Assembly (NCBI GenBank): GCA_013824115.1
Contig: PNNG01000017.1
Span: forward strand, 1-64,000
Reading direction: 5' to 3'
From: Sphingobacteriaceae bacterium
GTDB taxonomy: Bacteria > Bacteroidota > Bacteroidia > UBA7662
Length of the DNA: 64,000 nucleotides
Shown: one piece after another, positions 1 through 9,072 of the stretch
Position numbering within the stretch: the first letter of the stretch is position 1
How the letters are laid out: each line of letters opens with the position of its first letter
Translations under genes and position numbers: made by a program
The notes under the pieces: generated by a model
What the model was told of the DNA's origin: nothing
The model's input: the letters and a program-made list of their open reading frames with translations, nothing else
Database searches by the model: none

Positions 1-234
1 CGCCACCGCCAACATGTACGATGCTTCGGGCAACCGCGCTCAAGCATTAGGCGGCGAAGTAAACTGGATGTGGAACAACGGCCAGGGCTGGCAAGCCTAC
101 GGCGACCTAAACCTGCTTAGCTGCAACCTAAGCGATTTGGAGATGACAAGACCATTAATAACGCCAGCCAAGCTGTAATACAACGAAGCTCGGTATACCA
201 AACCTTAGCTTGGCTGGTAAGCCCTGGCAGATAG
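1..234 (+). pseudogene. C-terminal remnant of an outer-membrane beta-barrel (TonB receptor-like) gene, probably frameshifted
   Basis: The window opens inside a reading frame (frame from base 2) that runs to a TAA at 176-178. Its peptide contains GGEVNW and GWQAYGDLNLLS, an alternating aromatic/polar pattern like the last strands of a TonB-dependent receptor barrel. Near base 145 a -1 shift would continue into a more barrel-like tail (NNASQAVIQRSSVYQTLAWL) ending at TAG 232-234. I infer a frameshift or decay near the 3' end. The start lies outside the window, so the family is only a guess from strand pattern. Confidence 0.3.
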
Positions 235-253
235 GAAAACAATCGCTAGCTGC

Positions 254-1417
254 TTACCCAGCCGTGCGGTTGTTCCAATACACCTGCCGGTTGCCACGGA
301 GGTAATCGAGCCAGCCCAACAAAAGGGCCAGGTTCATAAGTAAAAAATGGCTCAAAAAGCGCATGAATCGGTTGCTGATGCCCCAGGGGTGCAGGAGCAA
401 GTCGACACAGGCCAGGCCAATAGCACTTGCCATGCCCCAAGCTGCCCACAGTAGCCAGGGGAAATGGCTGCTGCCAAGTAAAGCGGCAACAAAGGCTGTA
501 AAAAGCAGTAGTGGACTGAGCCAGCGCAGGGCTTTGTGCGACCAGAAAACGTAACTCAAACGGTTGAAGCCGAAAAGGAGTTGTTTAAAGTGCCACAGAT
601 TTTGGAAATTGCCCTTACCAATGCGGCGCTTGCGGCGAAATTGCACCCGTTGGTCGCCCGATACTTGCAATTCGGTAACAGCCTCGGCACTAAACACAGT
701 TTGGTAGCCTTGTACGTTTAAGTCGGCAAAGGTGTAAAAATCGTCGACTACAAAACCCTGAGGTACCGGCCGAAACAAGTGCCGGCGCAGTGCATAAGCC
801 GCTCCAAAGCCACCAATCACACATCCCCAAACGCCTTCACCTGCTTTGATGGCCATTTCGCGTTGGGTGTAACTGGCTTCCTGCCGGGCAACGGCATCTT
901 TTTCGGTGATGCGGATATTGGCATGGGCTTGCACCCCACCTACTGCTGCCTGTTCAAATGGTGCCACCAAGGCGTTGATGGTAAGTGGGTGGAAGAGGGC
1001 ATCGGCATCGGTTATGACCAAAATATCGGCTTGTGAGCTGGCGGCCAGTTGGTTGATGATGGGGGGCTTGCCGGTACGCGCTTCAAATCGATGCCATATC
1101 AAACGCTCCGGGTATTGGGCGGCCAGGCTTTGCAAGAGCTCGTCGGTGCCATCGGTACTGGCATCGGAGCCTACCAGCAGGCGCAATCGATCGGCCGGGT
1201 ACTGGTTATTCAATACCGAGTGCACTTTTGGCGCAATTACTTCGGCCTCGTTGTAGGCAGCCATCAAAACATCAACACGCAAGGGTGCGTTTTGCGGTGC
1301 TGGCCTGATGGGTTTGGGGGCACGGCGCTGTAACCGCAGCATGTGCGCTGGAAAAAGCACATAACTGTGAAAAATGAGTGCCGATGCTGCTACAAAAAGA
1401 ACAGGCCACAGCATCAT
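254..1417 (-). CDS. Membrane-bound family 2 glycosyltransferase
   Basis: A 387-residue GT-A glycosyltransferase that should transfer a sugar from a nucleotide-sugar donor to an envelope glycan at the inner membrane. Visible parts: an N-terminal membrane helix (about 1-22), the GT2 opening DVLMAAYNEAE (49-59), DAS/TDG donor-site motif (84-90), the metal-binding DAD (137-139), a VDDF acid motif (224-227) and QFRRKRR (259-265), resembling the QxxRW-type loop of processive GT2 enzymes. Three further hydrophobic segments (about 300-372) close the protein. The start at 1417 (ATGATG) overlaps the stop of the upstream GT4 gene by 4 nt, so the two are translationally coupled. An in-frame upstream extension exists but only runs antisense through the GT4 gene. 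Donor and acceptor cannot be told from sequence. Confidence 0.85.
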   Translation of the reverse strand: MMLWPVLFVAASALIFHSYVLFPAHMLRLQRRAPKPIRPAPQNAPLRVDVLMAAYNEAEVIAPKVHSVLNNQYPADRLRLLVGSDASTDGTDELLQSLAAQYPERLIWHRFEARTGKPPIINQLAASSQADILVITDADALFHPLTINALVAPFEQAAVGGVQAHANIRITEKDAVARQEASYTQREMAIKAGEGVWGCVIGGFGAAYALRRHLFRPVPQGFVVDDFYTFADLNVQGYQTVFSAEAVTELQVSGDQRVQFRRKRRIGKGNFQNLWHFKQLLFGFNRLSYVFWSHKALRWLSPLLLFTAFVAALLGSSHFPWLLWAAWGMASAIGLACVDLLLHPWGISNRFMRFLSHFLLMNLALLLGWLDYLRGNRQVYWNNRTAG

Positions 1418-2619
1418 GATGCCAGGAGTTGTTGGTAAAACGCCACGGCTGTTTGGCTGAGTTGTAGCCGATTGAACGACGAACGCACCCACGCCTGGCC
1501 CCTTCGCCCCATGGCTGCGGCTTCTTGGGGATGCTGTTGCAGCCAGCGAACCGCATCGGCAAATTCCTGCGCTGTTTCGGCCAAGAGTAATTGTTGCCCG
1601 TGGGTTACATCCAAACCTTCGGCACCCATGCGGGTGCTTACCACCGCCAGGCGGAGCGATAAAGCTTCCAGAATTTTGATGCGTATACCACTTCCCGAGC
1701 GCATAGGCACCAAAAATAAGGGGTTTTGCTGCATGGTGGCCTGGGCATCGGGCACAAAACCCACTATTTCGAATCCATCGACGGCCGGTTGGAGCCAATT
1801 ATCCGGACAATTTTTGCCTGCTACCAAACAGCTGCTCTGGGGCGATTGCTTTTTAATAGCGGGCCACAATTCGTTTTTGAGCCATTGAACTGCTTCCTGG
1901 TTGGGCTGCCAGTCGAGGCTGCCCAAAAACAAACAGCGCTGCCAATCGGCATCCTGGAAATGGGTTTCGGGCGTGTTTGGGGGCAACGAGATGCCCATGC
2001 CCACCGTTTGTACAGGTTTTTGGCTGATAGCGGCAATGTGGCTGGCATCGGTGGGTGAAATGGCCAAACAGCCATCGGTTTGCTGGTAGAGGGCTTCCTC
2101 AAATTGGCGGAGTCGGGCGGCCTGAAGCCGGAGGTACCATTTTTTGAGGGGCTGCCGGCATCCTTCGGCCAATCGTTCCCAAATGCGGTAATCTACATTG
2201 TGGGCCCGCAGCACCACCTTGGCCTGACTGTGCTTTCTGATGGTGGGCAAATACACCCCCATGAAGGTGGCTTCGAGCTGGATGACGTCGAACCTTTCTG
2301 CACTCAACAACGCGGCCAGGGCATTGGCCACGGCGGGTTGAAAAAAGCGGCTTACATGGTATGCACTTCCTTCGAGCAGGTTCCAGGCCGCTGCCAAGGG
2401 GCGTAGTCGGGTATCAACGTCAAAGGTGCGCAAATGAAACCGGGTGAAGAGCTCGGCGGGAATTTCGGCTGGCGGCACAAAACTGCGGCTGGCATTGATG
2501 CAAAACAGGTGCAGCTCACAACCTGCTTCCTGCAGGCCACGGGCCATGCTGTTTACAGCCAGGGCGCCGCCATCGTGTAAAGGATAGGGAATGCGGTTAT
2601 ACAGCATCAGCACCTTCAT
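1414..2619 (-). CDS. Glycosyltransferase, GT-B fold, family 4-like
   Basis: A 401-residue cytoplasmic GT-B glycosyltransferase. The N-terminal Rossmann half starts MKVLMLYNRIPYPLHDGGA, with the glycine-rich loop typical of GT4 enzymes. The C-terminal donor-binding half contains FLGSLDWQPN and SGSGIRIKILEAL (about 309-321), where the Glu lies in the usual nucleotide-sugar-contacting motif, followed by the TRMGAEGL segment of GT4 proteins. The start at 2619 overlaps the LptF/LptG-like stop (ATGA). Together with the downstream GT2 gene it suggests a small glycan-assembly unit transcribed from the START-like gene. Substrate unknown. Confidence 0.85.
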   Translation of the reverse strand: MKVLMLYNRIPYPLHDGGALAVNSMARGLQEAGCELHLFCINASRSFVPPAEIPAELFTRFHLRTFDVDTRLRPLAAAWNLLEGSAYHVSRFFQPAVANALAALLSAERFDVIQLEATFMGVYLPTIRKHSQAKVVLRAHNVDYRIWERLAEGCRQPLKKWYLRLQAARLRQFEEALYQQTDGCLAISPTDASHIAAISQKPVQTVGMGISLPPNTPETHFQDADWQRCLFLGSLDWQPNQEAVQWLKNELWPAIKKQSPQSSCLVAGKNCPDNWLQPAVDGFEIVGFVPDAQATMQQNPLFLVPMRSGSGIRIKILEALSLRLAVVSTRMGAEGLDVTHGQQLLLAETAQEFADAVRWLQQHPQEAAAMGRRGQAWVRSSFNRLQLSQTAVAFYQQLLAS

Positions 2620-4076
2620 GCCCGCAGTCCTTTGTTTGTTTGCTTGCCGCCAAACCAATGCAAACGGTCGTTGAACCAGCGCTTGTAGGAACCGGCGTCA
2701 AAGAGTCGCGAGTCGTTGTTGGCTTTGATGAGCAAAAAGATGCCAATGGGCAACAAAACCAGGCTCGAAATCCACAGGGCCAGGTGCACTTCTACCAAAC
2801 TGTCGCGCGCGAGCTTTTCGGAGGTCATGCTCACCACGTGGTAAATGAGAAAGAGGATGATGCTGAAGAGCATGGGCAGTCCCAGTCCGCCACGGCGAAT
2901 GATGGCCCCCAAAGGCGCACCTACCAGAAATAGCAGAAAACAAGCAAACGAAAGCGAAAACTTGCGATGGCCCTCTAAATAGTGACGGTTGAGAATGTTC
3001 CGCCGGCCATCCATTTCACGGTCGCGCATAACGGTATAGCCCTTGATGCTCTGCACGTTGTTGATGGCGTCGCGGAGTATTTCCTGTTGTTCGTTTTTGT
3101 CTAATTGCCCAAACCAATATTTTCCCATGGCCGATACCGCCCCGGCGCTGGCCGGTGGTGCCCGGTGAAACAGGCTGTCTTTTTGAAATTGGAAAAAGTT
3201 ATTGGTGATGGATAAAAGTTCGCGGTCGCGATTGGCATAATCGAGCTCCAGCGAGTCGATGACCTTTTTTAACTGCCGCAAATTGAGCATGGCATAGTAA
3301 TCTTTGAACAATTCTTCGTCGGTACGCTTGAGCGTAAAAGCCGAAAGATCGAACTGAATTTCTTGCTCCTTGAAGCGGGTGCGCATATGCGGTTTGCGGT
3401 AATACTGGCCTTCTTTGGGGGCAATTTCTTCGTATGAATAGCCCTCATACAAGCGGAGCTTCAGAAAGCGCTCGTCGGCACTCTGCTCCATTTCGCCTCT
3501 TTGGGCCACAATCACCATGGTATTGCCCCGCCCCGACGTATGGTCGTAAATGAGGATGTTTTCGAGCTGCTTGTTGTCTTCGCTTTTTTTGCCAATGCGG
3601 ATGGCGTAGTTTTCAATTTCGGTGTAAAAACGGCCGGGTTTGAGCGAAAGGGCAGGTTTTTTCTGCTGAATATCGTACAAAAGCGAACCGAATTTGAGGC
3701 GCGAAATGGGCAGGAGGGTGTTCGAAAAATACAGCGCTCCCAGCATCATCAAAACCACCAAAAGGGTGAGCGGGCGTGCCAAGCGCCAAAGGCTTACACC
3801 TGCCGATTTGATGGCGGTGAGCTCGTAAAATTCGCCCAGGTTGCCAAAGGTCATGATGCTCGACAGCAACACAGCCAGTGGCAAGGCCAAAGGCACAAAG
3901 CTGGCAGAGGCGTAAAAAAGCACTTCGGCAATGATGTACCATTCGAGGCCTTTGCCTACTAAATCATCGATGTATACCCACAAAAACTGCATTACAAGTA
4001 CAAAAAGTACAATGCAGAAAGTAAGCACAAACGGACCGAAGAAGGCTTTTAAGAGCCAGCGGGAAAGTATTTTCAC
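2616..4076 (-). CDS. LptF/LptG-family permease (LPS export)
   Basis: A 486-residue YjgP/YjgQ-family protein, one half of the inner-membrane LptB2FG exporter that extracts LPS from the inner membrane. The topology fits the family: three N-terminal membrane helices (about 11-33, 55-77, 104-125), a long periplasmic jellyroll region, and three C-terminal helices (about 377-455) with the GAPLGAIIRRGGLGLP loop typical of the family. LptF and LptG cannot be separated by eye. The start codon is GTG at 4074-4076, 15 nt after the stop of the START-like gene. It is followed by a 4-nt overlap with GT4. The 486-residue length exceeds the roughly 360 of proteobacterial homologues, as expected for Bacteroidota. 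Confidence 0.9.
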   Translation of the reverse strand: MKILSRWLLKAFFGPFVLTFCIVLFVLVMQFLWVYIDDLVGKGLEWYIIAEVLFYASASFVPLALPLAVLLSSIMTFGNLGEFYELTAIKSAGVSLWRLARPLTLLVVLMMLGALYFSNTLLPISRLKFGSLLYDIQQKKPALSLKPGRFYTEIENYAIRIGKKSEDNKQLENILIYDHTSGRGNTMVIVAQRGEMEQSADERFLKLRLYEGYSYEEIAPKEGQYYRKPHMRTRFKEQEIQFDLSAFTLKRTDEELFKDYYAMLNLRQLKKVIDSLELDYANRDRELLSITNNFFQFQKDSLFHRAPPASAGAVSAMGKYWFGQLDKNEQQEILRDAINNVQSIKGYTVMRDREMDGRRNILNRHYLEGHRKFSLSFACFLLFLVGAPLGAIIRRGGLGLPMLFSIILFLIYHVVSMTSEKLARDSLVEVHLALWISSLVLLPIGIFLLIKANNDSRLFDAGSYKRWFNDRLHWFGGKQTNKGLRA

Positions 4077-4091
4077 GCGGAAAACAATTTT

Positions 4092-4472
4092 TTAAGCGCC
4101 AATGCGGCTGCGCAGCTGTTGCACACTCTGGTCCCAAAGCAATTGATTGTCTTCAAGATCATGGGCATCACAAAAATCGGTAATGGTAAGCGAAACTTCC
4201 CCGGTTAATTCATCCTGGCGGATGCGGAACTCAAAAAACTCTTCTTCGTCGGCTTCCATCCAACGCAAGCGGCTGTGGCTGTTGATTTTGTTTTCAACCA
4301 TCACAGCCTTGTTGCTGCTTTCTTCCCAAAAGAATTCGTACTGTTCGTTGTGCACATTCACCTTGTCGGCAAACCACTCTTCGAAGCCAGAGGGACTGGA
4401 AATGAAGCGGTAAAGCAGTTTGGGTGAGCAGTGGAACAGGTATTCAAGCTTGTTTTTAACGCGGTTTTCCAT
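4092..4472 (-). CDS. START-like domain protein (Bacteroidota family)
   Basis: A 126-residue small cytoplasmic protein with the START/SRPBCC-like signature FHCSPKLLYRFISSPSGFEEWFAD at the N-terminus and a C-terminal amphipathic helix (DLEDNQLLWDQSVQQLRSRI). This matches the small START-like proteins common in Bacteroidota, whose ligand is unknown. It is the first gene of a four-gene minus-strand operon with the LptF/LptG permease and two glycosyltransferases. A Shine-Dalgarno-like AAAGGAG lies about 9 nt upstream of the ATG, which is unusually clear for this genome. Confidence 0.8.
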   Translation of the reverse strand: MENRVKNKLEYLFHCSPKLLYRFISSPSGFEEWFADKVNVHNEQYEFFWEESSNKAVMVENKINSHSRLRWMEADEEEFFEFRIRQDELTGEVSLTITDFCDAHDLEDNQLLWDQSVQQLRSRIGA

Positions 4473-4872
4473 CCTTCGCTCCTTTCGGCGAGCCCAAAGG
4501 GGGCTGCTTCACAAGTATAGTTGTTCGTGGGGAGGAATGGAAGACTTTTTTGCAAAAGCAGCTGATTTGACTGTGCCTTGGTGCCGTTCAAACGACCGAT
4601 GGAAAACTCGAGATAAAGCGAATGGCGATACGTTTTTGATGGTTTCTGTGGCTAATGCATCTTGTGGGCCTATTCCAACCCAATCTTTACAGTGCAGATT
4701 GCCTCTTTATGGCAGCTAGCTATGTCCATATTTTGTACGTACCGTGGTTGTAGTTTTGTGAGTGTTTTTCTTGGAGCGTATTGTTTTTTTTTACGTTTGT
4801 CAATATCAATAAATGCTACCTGTCTTAGGTCTTTCCAATTTCATCAAGCAGCAACCAGTTTAACCGCCCCAA
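4473..4872. other. Divergent intergenic region, 400 bp, no gene seen
   Basis: Separates the minus-strand START-like operon from the plus-strand lipoprotein at 4873 and must carry both promoters. The only clear signal is the AGGAG ribosome site before the START-like gene. No conserved coding potential, RNA or repeat was recognised. Confidence 0.5.
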
Positions 4873-5517
4873 ATGAAAAAATCAATCCTTTTAATACTCC
4901 TAGCCACCATCATGCTTGGTAGCTGGGGCTGCGGCAAGCAAAGGTTGCATGATAACAAGAATTTTTGGGTGACCGTTCAGGAGCGGGGTACAGGTAAGGC
5001 CATTCCCAATGCGGAGGTTGTTGCCCTTGAATGGGTGAGTACTGGCATTTTTATGGGTGGTGATTATAACAGACTTGGAGTTTTTACAACCGACCAAAAT
5101 GGAAGAGCCTTTATTGAGGGAGGCGAAAGAGAGGTTAGCCAACTGAGGATTAGGACTGGTTTGGATTATTACGATATGGATCAAGGCTCTAGTTGGATTA
5201 CATATGTTAATCAGTCTTTTGTGGAATCTGACCCCAAGATCGTTGAGTTGATTCCATTTGCGTGGCTCAAATTGAGTATTGACTTTAGCATTTATCAAGG
5301 GGAGTTTGATTATGTTAGTTACCAAATAACAGGAATATGTACTGGCAGCATAGGTGCGGGTACAAGGGTATCCGAAGCCTGTCAAGTACGAGGTAATACA
5401 CCTTTTGATGTTTATTTTTATGGCTATAAAGACGGCAAACAAGTGAAAACTTGGCAAAATGCAGTTTATGCACCTGGGCATGATACCCTTGTGCACGTAG
5501 CCACTTACACACCTTAA
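4873..5517 (+). CDS. Hypothetical lipoprotein
   Basis: A 214-residue protein starting MKKSILLILLATIMLGSWGCG, a signal peptide with a lipobox-like Cys at residue 20, so probably an SPII lipoprotein. The mature part begins with WVTVQERGTGKAIPNAEVVAL, which resembles the opening strands of a carboxypeptidase-regulatory/transthyretin-like beta-sandwich (a recurring RGTGKPIxNAxV pattern). The rest is beta-rich without a recognisable family. It is followed 22 bp later by a strong terminator, so it is monocistronic. Function unknown. Confidence 0.7.
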   Translation: MKKSILLILLATIMLGSWGCGKQRLHDNKNFWVTVQERGTGKAIPNAEVVALEWVSTGIFMGGDYNRLGVFTTDQNGRAFIEGGEREVSQLRIRTGLDYYDMDQGSSWITYVNQSFVESDPKIVELIPFAWLKLSIDFSIYQGEFDYVSYQITGICTGSIGAGTRVSEACQVRGNTPFDVYFYGYKDGKQVKTWQNAVYAPGHDTLVHVATYTP

Positions 5518-5538
5518 GCTACACCAATGCGTAAAAGA

Positions 5539-5571
5539 AGCCCCGCTACCCATTGCAGCGGGGCTTTTTAA
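5539..5571 (+). terminator. Rho-independent terminator
   Basis: Perfect 9-bp stem AGCCCCGCT/AGCGGGGCT (5539-5547 with 5557-5565) with a 9-nt loop, followed by a short T tract. It ends the lipoprotein transcript. Confidence 0.85.
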
Positions 5572-5640
5572 ATTTTTGGGTTTGGGGCGTTTAAACGTTT
5601 ACATTTTCAACATCAACCCGCTATATTTGCAACCCAATTC

Positions 5641-5714
5641 GGCGAGGTAGCTCAGTTGGTTAGAGCGTAGGATTCATAACCCTAAGGTCACGAGTTCAAT
5701 TCTCGTCCTCGCTA
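5641..5714 (+). tRNA. tRNA-Met (CAT), elongator type
   Basis: A full 74-nt cloverleaf: acceptor stem GGCGAGG/CCTCGCT, D arm GCTC/GAGC, anticodon loop TTCATAA with anticodon CAT, T arm ACGAG-TTCAATT-CTCGT, discriminator A. The first acceptor base pair is present as G-U and the anticodon stem lacks three consecutive G-C pairs, so it is not the initiator. A tRNA-Ile2 with lysidine-modified CAT cannot be fully excluded. The anticodon stem has one A-C mismatch next to the loop. CCA is not encoded. Confidence 0.95.
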
Positions 5715-5721
5715 CAAAGTA

Positions 5722-5748
5722 AAAGGCCATCCAATGCGGATGGCCTTT
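5722..5748. terminator. Bidirectional terminator hairpin
   Basis: An 11-bp perfect stem AAAGGCCATCC/GGATGGCCTTT with loop AATGC, between the tRNA (plus) and the convergent lipoprotein gene ending at 5771 (minus). Confidence 0.8.
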
Positions 5749-5770
5749 CGTGTTTCATTCGGCAGATGAA

Positions 5771-6499
5771 TCATGGATTGGTGGCCGACATGCGTTCGGA
5801 CAATTCGTTGTTTCTGATCATGAGGGCGGTAGAAAGGGCTGCCAATACCAAGCGTTCATCGGCATCCAAACCATGGCGCAGCCACACCTTGCCGTTGTTG
5901 AAAATTTGAGCGGCGCCTACGGCCTGACTCCCTTTGAAATATTCGAAACCCAGGTTGTCGATGTTCAGTACCTTTTGGTCTTGCAGTTTGGTAACGCCCG
6001 ACACATCAATGCGCAAATCGCCACTTTGTACATGGCCCTTGGTGGGCAATAAGAAGAAGTTTGATTCGGGATTGTACACCACAAAGTCGTAAGAACGTTC
6101 GCGGTGGGGCAGGTAAATGGTGCCCGCAAAATAATGCTTGTAATTGAGTGGCACGTTGAACCAGCTACCTAATACGTTCATTTCGGTACTGCGGAATTTG
6201 CCAATGGCCGAAACCACGGCTTGGTTGCCGGCACCATCCAATTGGGTAAAGCTGAGTTTTTCCTGGGCACCTTCGAAACGTACAATGAAGGGGATGTTGT
6301 ATCTCACTGTCCAGCCGCGCTTTACCCGGTCGGTATGAAACTCGCCAAAACTTACTTTTTGGTTGATCATATTGCCTTGACGGCCTTTTACGGTCATGAG
6401 CTGCGCATTTTCGCGCAAATCGGGCTGCAGGGCAATTTGGTAATCTTTACAAGCGCTAAGCAGCATGCTGGCTGCTAATAGAAGCATGGGGGTTTTCAT
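5771..6499 (-). CDS. Hypothetical lipoprotein, phylum-specific
   Basis: A 242-residue protein with N-terminus MKTPMLLLAASMLLSAC and lipobox LSAC (Cys 17), so an SPII lipoprotein. The mature region is beta-rich (FIVRFEG, YKHYFAGTIYLPHRERSYDFVVYNP) and ends with a helical segment. No family was recognised. The start at 6499 was chosen because it directly gives the signal peptide; the frame is open far upstream but that part runs antisense through intergenic sequence and the TamA-like gene. It is convergent with the tRNA-Met across a shared hairpin. Function unknown. Confidence 0.7.
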   Translation of the reverse strand: MKTPMLLLAASMLLSACKDYQIALQPDLRENAQLMTVKGRQGNMINQKVSFGEFHTDRVKRGWTVRYNIPFIVRFEGAQEKLSFTQLDGAGNQAVVSAIGKFRSTEMNVLGSWFNVPLNYKHYFAGTIYLPHRERSYDFVVYNPESNFFLLPTKGHVQSGDLRIDVSGVTKLQDQKVLNIDNLGFEYFKGSQAVGAAQIFNNGKVWLRHGLDADERLVLAALSTALMIRNNELSERMSATNP

Positions 6500-6804
6500 G
6501 GGGTTGTTTTTTGAATCCGCGGCACGTTCGAAAATTTCGTGCCAAAAATGAGGTGGTTTTACGTTTAAAACGGATCCATTTGAGATTTCAACTCTTTTAA
6601 TCTGTGTCCTTCCGCGTAGCGGTGTCCTCCTTGCCGAGCATGGGCAAAAAATGTTCTTTGTACAGTTGCTTGATTTTGTACCAAATGCTTCCATGCACCA
6701 CTGCCTCTTTTTCTCTTTTCCTCCGTGTTGAAAACCCCGGCCCATCCGGGGGTGAAAAAAAAACAGCAGTTGCCGAAGGCAAACCCAATGACCGTGGCTT
6801 TCCC
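6500..6804. other. Intergenic, 305 bp, no convincing gene
   Basis: Lies between the TamA-like gene (upstream on the minus strand) and the lipoprotein gene. A minus-strand frame of 76 codons (6597-6827) gives a lysine-rich peptide (YKIKQLYKEHFLPMLGKED) but overlaps the end of the TamA-like gene and has no recognisable start signal. I do not call it. A CCCC-GG-type hairpin with an A run lies near 6735-6770. Confidence 0.35.
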
Positions 6805-9072
6805 TTAAAACGGATACCCAATCGCAAAAACCAAATTCAGGTTTTCGCGGCGCCAGGCACGGTCGGCCAAGCTGAACGAATCGAACCAACGCTCGCCGGC
6901 GGGCAGCCAGGGTTTGCGCAAAGGAGTGGCCAAATCGAATCGCAACACCAAAATATCGGCATCTATGCGCAAACCAAAGCCGGCACCTACTCCCAACTCT
7001 TGCGCCCATTGCGAGGTAAAATGCCCGCCGCGCAAAGCCGGATTGGGCCGCTGCAGCCAAATGTTGCCCGCATCGGCAAAAACGGCCCCTTTGAGGTAGG
7101 GCACCAGCGGAAAACGGTACTCCACATTGGCTTCGAGCTTGATGTCGCCAGCCTGGTCGAAAAAAGAGGCGAGGTCGAAGTTGGCGGGGCGGTAGTTACC
7201 CGGACCTAAAGAACGGATGTTGAAAGCCCGCACACTGTTGGGACCGCCCGCAAAGTATTGTTTGATGTAGGGCAAAGTGGGACTTGCCCCGTAACTGTAG
7301 CCATATCCACCGAAAATACGCAGCACCAAGCGGCGGTCGTCACTGAAAACGCGGTGGTAACGGATGTCGGCATCGAGCCTTACATATCGCGCCAGCGTTT
7401 CGCCCAACAACTGATCGCTGCCAGTGATGAGTCCGGGCAGGTTGCCAGCCGCATCCAAACCTACAATGGCCACCCAACGATGGGGTTTGTTTTCGGCCAA
7501 TTCGCTAAAGGTTCCCTGGTACACCAATCCGGCAATAAAGCGCTGCTCAAAACTTTGCCGCAAGAAGGGGTTGGCCGCCAAAATGTCGTCGAAGGCCGTT
7601 GAGGTACGCGATAGGCCTGTGAAGCTGATGGAAGCGGGCTGGAAATCGTGGGTAACAAATCGATTGGTTTGCCATTGGTAACCCCAGGCCGCCTGAAACG
7701 AGCGCAACCTGTAGAACTGTATCCTGTTGAGCAAACTGATACCAGCTGCCAGCCGACTGCGGGCCAATCCATAACCGATGTTGCCTCCCAAATCTACTGG
7801 TGAAACAATGCGCGGAAAAATGAGCTCTCCCTTCAAGCCTACTTCAAAGGCATTCAATCCGGTTTGGCGCCCACCAGCAAACTGGGTTTCGAAACCCCCA
7901 TTCAAGTCTACATTCAGCAGCTCGCCACCCCTGAAAAGATTGCGGTTTTGGTAGCCTATTTTGAGTGCGGGTCCCACAAAGTTGTTCGATTTCGATAAAA
8001 ACTGGGTTTCATAGCGCAGGCGCCGGCGTGGTGAGGGCGCCAAATCAATGCGGGCGTTCATGGGCACGGGGCCGTTACCCGGGGGCAGGCTGTCGGGCAA
8101 ATCGAAACGCACGGTTACATACCTGAAATTGCCCAGGCTGCTGATGCGGTTGGCTGTGGTAAGCTCGGCCGAACGGTTGTAAAGCTGGCCAGGCCGCAGC
8201 AATACAAAGGGCGCCAAACGCTCGGGTTTAAAACTGCGGCTGCCATCCACAAATACCAATTCGTTGGTGCGCTGGGTGTCGATGCCAGTGCGGGCACTGT
8301 CGGTGAAGGCCATGTTGGGGTATACCTCTACGCTTTGCAAGCGATAACTTCGTAAAGCTTCGGCCGGCGTGGCCTGTTTCACCGACAAATACAATTTAAA
8401 TTGCCGATTACCCACTGAAGTGTCGGCCTTGAAAAGCAGGTAGTCGGGCGAAAAGGCGTAATAGCCTTGGTTTTTGAGGAAAACATCGAGCCTTTCGCGT
8501 TCGGCTTCCATGGCGCTGAGGCTATAGCGACTTCCAGCCTTTAGCCCCGAAGCAGCCAACTGCGGCATTAGCAAACGCGCCAAACTGTCGGGCGTTCCCC
8601 ACCAGCTGTATTGGGCCAATCGATACGGTTCTCCCGGAGCAATGTAGAACACCAATTTGCCAGTGCGTTCGTGCATTTCCCACTCAAAACGCAAACTATG
8701 ACGCAAAAAACCCTCGTTTTCGAGTCGGTTTTTAAGCAATGCCGCGAGTTGTTGGGCTTTCACCTCGCTCACCAACACAGGCTTTTCGCCAAAGCGGGGA
8801 GCAAATTCCTTGGCCAACCAGCGCTTTTTATCGCTTTGTGCCCTTTGGTAAAGCCAAAGCGCCGGATAACTCCCCAAAACACGGGTATTGGTGGCGGGGT
8901 ACAACACTTCTTCTAAAGCAGCCGTCAGCTCCTTTTTCGCAATGGCAGTGCCCTCGCCTTCCCACCGCAATTCGGCACCGCGGTAGAGCTTTTCGCCTGC
9001 GGGCAAACGTTTGAGGGTGCCGCATGCGCCCAAAAGCAGCAGGATGGGTAGCCAGAGCCAGTGTTTTCTCAT
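6805..9072 (-). CDS. BamA/TamA-family outer-membrane protein with lipoprotein signal
   Basis: A 755-residue Omp85-superfamily protein, expected to insert or assemble outer-membrane proteins together with its TamB partner. The N-terminus MRKHWLWLPILLLLGAC has a lipobox with Cys 17. POTRA-like repeats follow (about 25-340, for example VKAQQLAALLKNRLENEGFLRHS), then a 16-strand surface-antigen barrel (about 370-755) with conserved GGPNSVRAFNIRSLGPG and a C-terminal NLVFAIGYPF ending in Phe. The lipid-anchored N-terminus is unlike proteobacterial TamA but common in Bacteroidota. The start overlaps the stop of tamB by 4 nt, so they are one operon. Confidence 0.9.
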   Translation of the reverse strand: MRKHWLWLPILLLLGACGTLKRLPAGEKLYRGAELRWEGEGTAIAKKELTAALEEVLYPATNTRVLGSYPALWLYQRAQSDKKRWLAKEFAPRFGEKPVLVSEVKAQQLAALLKNRLENEGFLRHSLRFEWEMHERTGKLVFYIAPGEPYRLAQYSWWGTPDSLARLLMPQLAASGLKAGSRYSLSAMEAERERLDVFLKNQGYYAFSPDYLLFKADTSVGNRQFKLYLSVKQATPAEALRSYRLQSVEVYPNMAFTDSARTGIDTQRTNELVFVDGSRSFKPERLAPFVLLRPGQLYNRSAELTTANRISSLGNFRYVTVRFDLPDSLPPGNGPVPMNARIDLAPSPRRRLRYETQFLSKSNNFVGPALKIGYQNRNLFRGGELLNVDLNGGFETQFAGGRQTGLNAFEVGLKGELIFPRIVSPVDLGGNIGYGLARSRLAAGISLLNRIQFYRLRSFQAAWGYQWQTNRFVTHDFQPASISFTGLSRTSTAFDDILAANPFLRQSFEQRFIAGLVYQGTFSELAENKPHRWVAIVGLDAAGNLPGLITGSDQLLGETLARYVRLDADIRYHRVFSDDRRLVLRIFGGYGYSYGASPTLPYIKQYFAGGPNSVRAFNIRSLGPGNYRPANFDLASFFDQAGDIKLEANVEYRFPLVPYLKGAVFADAGNIWLQRPNPALRGGHFTSQWAQELGVGAGFGLRIDADILVLRFDLATPLRKPWLPAGERWFDSFSLADRAWRRENLNLVFAIGYPF

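Noticed and set aside
5641..5714. Initiator tRNA-Met
   Set aside because: The first acceptor pair can form and the anticodon stem lacks the three G-C pairs of initiators, so elongator is preferred.
6597..6827. Small 76-codon minus-strand gene
   Set aside because: It overlaps the end of the TamA-like gene, has no start signal and no homology that I can recognise.
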